Source: Schizochytrium sp. TIO01 (lineage: Eukaryota; Sar; Bigyra; Thraustochytrida; Thraustochytriidae). Taken from it: a stretch of DNA of 64,000 bases. This document shows, one piece after another, positions 63,269-64,000 of this stretch; the stretch's first letter is position 1, and each line of letters opens with the position of its first letter. The position numbers were made by a program, and so were the translations under genes. Location of the stretch: positions 332,501 to 396,500 of the forward strand of contig SMSO01000032.1 in the NCBI GenBank assembly GCA_004764695.1. Direction: 5' to 3'. Under the pieces are notes generated by a model. That model was given only the letters and a program-made list of their open reading frames with translations, ran no database searches and had not been told where the DNA came from.

Positions 63269-64000
63269 ATGTTTTTCTCCTCTTCTCTCCGCCCCTCCTC
63301 TCTGCGCGCTTCGCTCCGCGTCGCGTCTTCGTCTTCATCCCGCGCAGCATCCTCCTCTTCTTCTGCTGCCGGCCCCGCACCCTCCGGTCCTCGCGCGCGC
63401 ACCTCTGGTGGACCTCGCCGTCCGCAGTCGCCTCGCCGTCCGCAGCCTGGCCGCCCCCGCCCTCTCGTGCACCCCCAACTTGGCCTGCGCCCGGACAACT
63501 GGCTCAATGTGCAAGTTGGACCTCGCCCCAACGCAGGTCTGGTGCCTTTGGACATGCGCGAGGAGCTCTACCGTCTGCACAAGTCGGACCCTAACGGCAA
63601 GGGTGACTTGAACCGTATCTCGGCTCTTACAGGACTTCCTATCCCCAAGATCCAGGGCATTATTAAGCTGCGCCAGTTTGAGAAGGACTACGAGCGCGAT
63701 GTCCTCGGAGGTGCTCCTCTTGACCAGACGCAGGACCAGGAATTCCGCAACTTGTTTGGCGAGAAGCGTTCGTGGAAGGACGATGACGCAGCTGCCGGTG
63801 GTAAGGGAGCTGACATGGGTATCGAGTATGAGTTCTACCGTGAAGGAGAGGTTCCTCCTGAAAACAGTGTTGCGCAGAACGCTCAGGGGTCTGCCAAACC
63901 GGAACCGTGGCGGGTTGTGGACCACGAGGAAATCCTTGGCAAAGAGGTCAAGAAGACCAACAAGTTCAGGTTCAGAAAGGTGGAGTCCAAGCCCGCACAC
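63269..64000 (+). CDS. mitochondrial small-subunit ribosomal protein, Bot1/mS45-like, N-terminal 244 aa (partial)
   Basis: An open frame starts at ATG 63269 and is still open at the window edge, so the C-terminus is missing. Residues 1-35 (MFFSSSLRPSSLRASLRVAS...) are rich in Ser and Arg and lack acidic residues, as expected for a mitochondrial presequence. A Pro/Arg-rich linker follows to about residue 65. Residues about 65-145 resemble the Bot1p/'eukaryotic mitochondrial regulator' family (fungal mS45), with LDMREELYRLHK then a helix-turn-helix-like ISALTGLPIPKIQGIIKLRQ. Members are small-subunit mitoribosome components needed for mitochondrial translation. The remainder is charged and unassigned. 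The overlapping minus-strand frame is an antisense shadow. Identification is from family memory, moderately sure. Confidence 0.65.
   Translation, partial: MFFSSSLRPSSLRASLRVASSSSSRAASSSSSAAGPAPSGPRARTSGGPRRPQSPRRPQPGRPRPLVHPQLGLRPDNWLNVQVGPRPNAGLVPLDMREELYRLHKSDPNGKGDLNRISALTGLPIPKIQGIIKLRQFEKDYERDVLGGAPLDQTQDQEFRNLFGEKRSWKDDDAAAGGKGADMGIEYEFYREGEVPPENSVAQNAQGSAKPEPWRVVDHEEILGKEVKKTNKFRFRKVESKPAH

Noticed and set aside
63335-64000. 221-codon minus-strand frame open to the window edge
   Set aside because: The plus strand encodes a presequence and Bot1-like core over the same bases; the minus frame has no recognisable content.
1-64000. tRNA, rRNA or CRISPR features
   Set aside because: I looked for B-box-like GGTTCGA/GGTTCAA words with a matching A box and found no foldable cloverleaf; no rRNA-like sequence was recognised, and the repeat arrays are microsatellites without spacers.

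Overview
This window is nuclear DNA of a eukaryotic microbe. It has long gene-poor stretches full of microsatellites, large mostly uninterrupted genes, and a few short GT-AG introns (55 and 70 nt are the best supported). The protein set includes a kinetochore CENP-I protein, a Bot1/mS45-type mitochondrial ribosomal protein, a stramenopile/plant-style Cys-rich 'GGG' zinc-cluster protein, and a giant multi-membrane-span PelF/Gt4C-like glycosyltransferase. A stramenopile is my best guess, possibly a labyrinthulomycete (thraustochytrid). This is inference from gene content, not a proven assignment.

Layout. Positions 1 to about 31.7 kb hold no gene I can support. The first 11.7 kb is AT-rich and largely featureless. 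From about 12 kb to 31 kb the DNA is richer in GC and crowded with tetra- and pentanucleotide repeats, ending in a dense cluster of homopyrimidine/homopurine arrays (27.7-30.1 kb) just upstream of the first confident gene. That gene (31734-33515, +) encodes a Gln/Ser/His-rich protein with four C-x4-C-x(9-10)-C-x2-H units. It is followed by 7.4 kb of non-coding DNA containing a decayed reading frame (about 35.1-36.7 kb).

The centre (40.9-51.0 kb) is the most interesting part. A giant gene (40876-48124, +), split by one inferred 70-nt intron, would encode about 2392 residues: roughly 16 membrane spans followed by a PelF-like (DUF3492) GT4 glycosyltransferase and a charged low-complexity tail. 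Facing it tail-to-tail is a gene for a 730-residue four-span membrane protein with a very large, apparently duplicated, Cys-containing extracytoplasmic loop (48776-51023, -), with one 55-nt intron. Between their 3' ends I find a possible hidden two-exon gene of 95 residues (48207-48653, -).

From 51.0 to 57.8 kb is again gene-poor, with one weak candidate spliced gene near 56.9-57.3 kb. The right end is compact: a 348-residue C-x2-C protein of unknown function (57860-58906, +), CENP-I (59357-62431, -) and, divergently, the start of a mitochondrial ribosomal protein gene running off the window edge (63269-64000, +). I see no operon-like pathway. The only plausible functional pairing is the polysaccharide-synthase-like gene and its convergent membrane-protein neighbour, and that is speculation.
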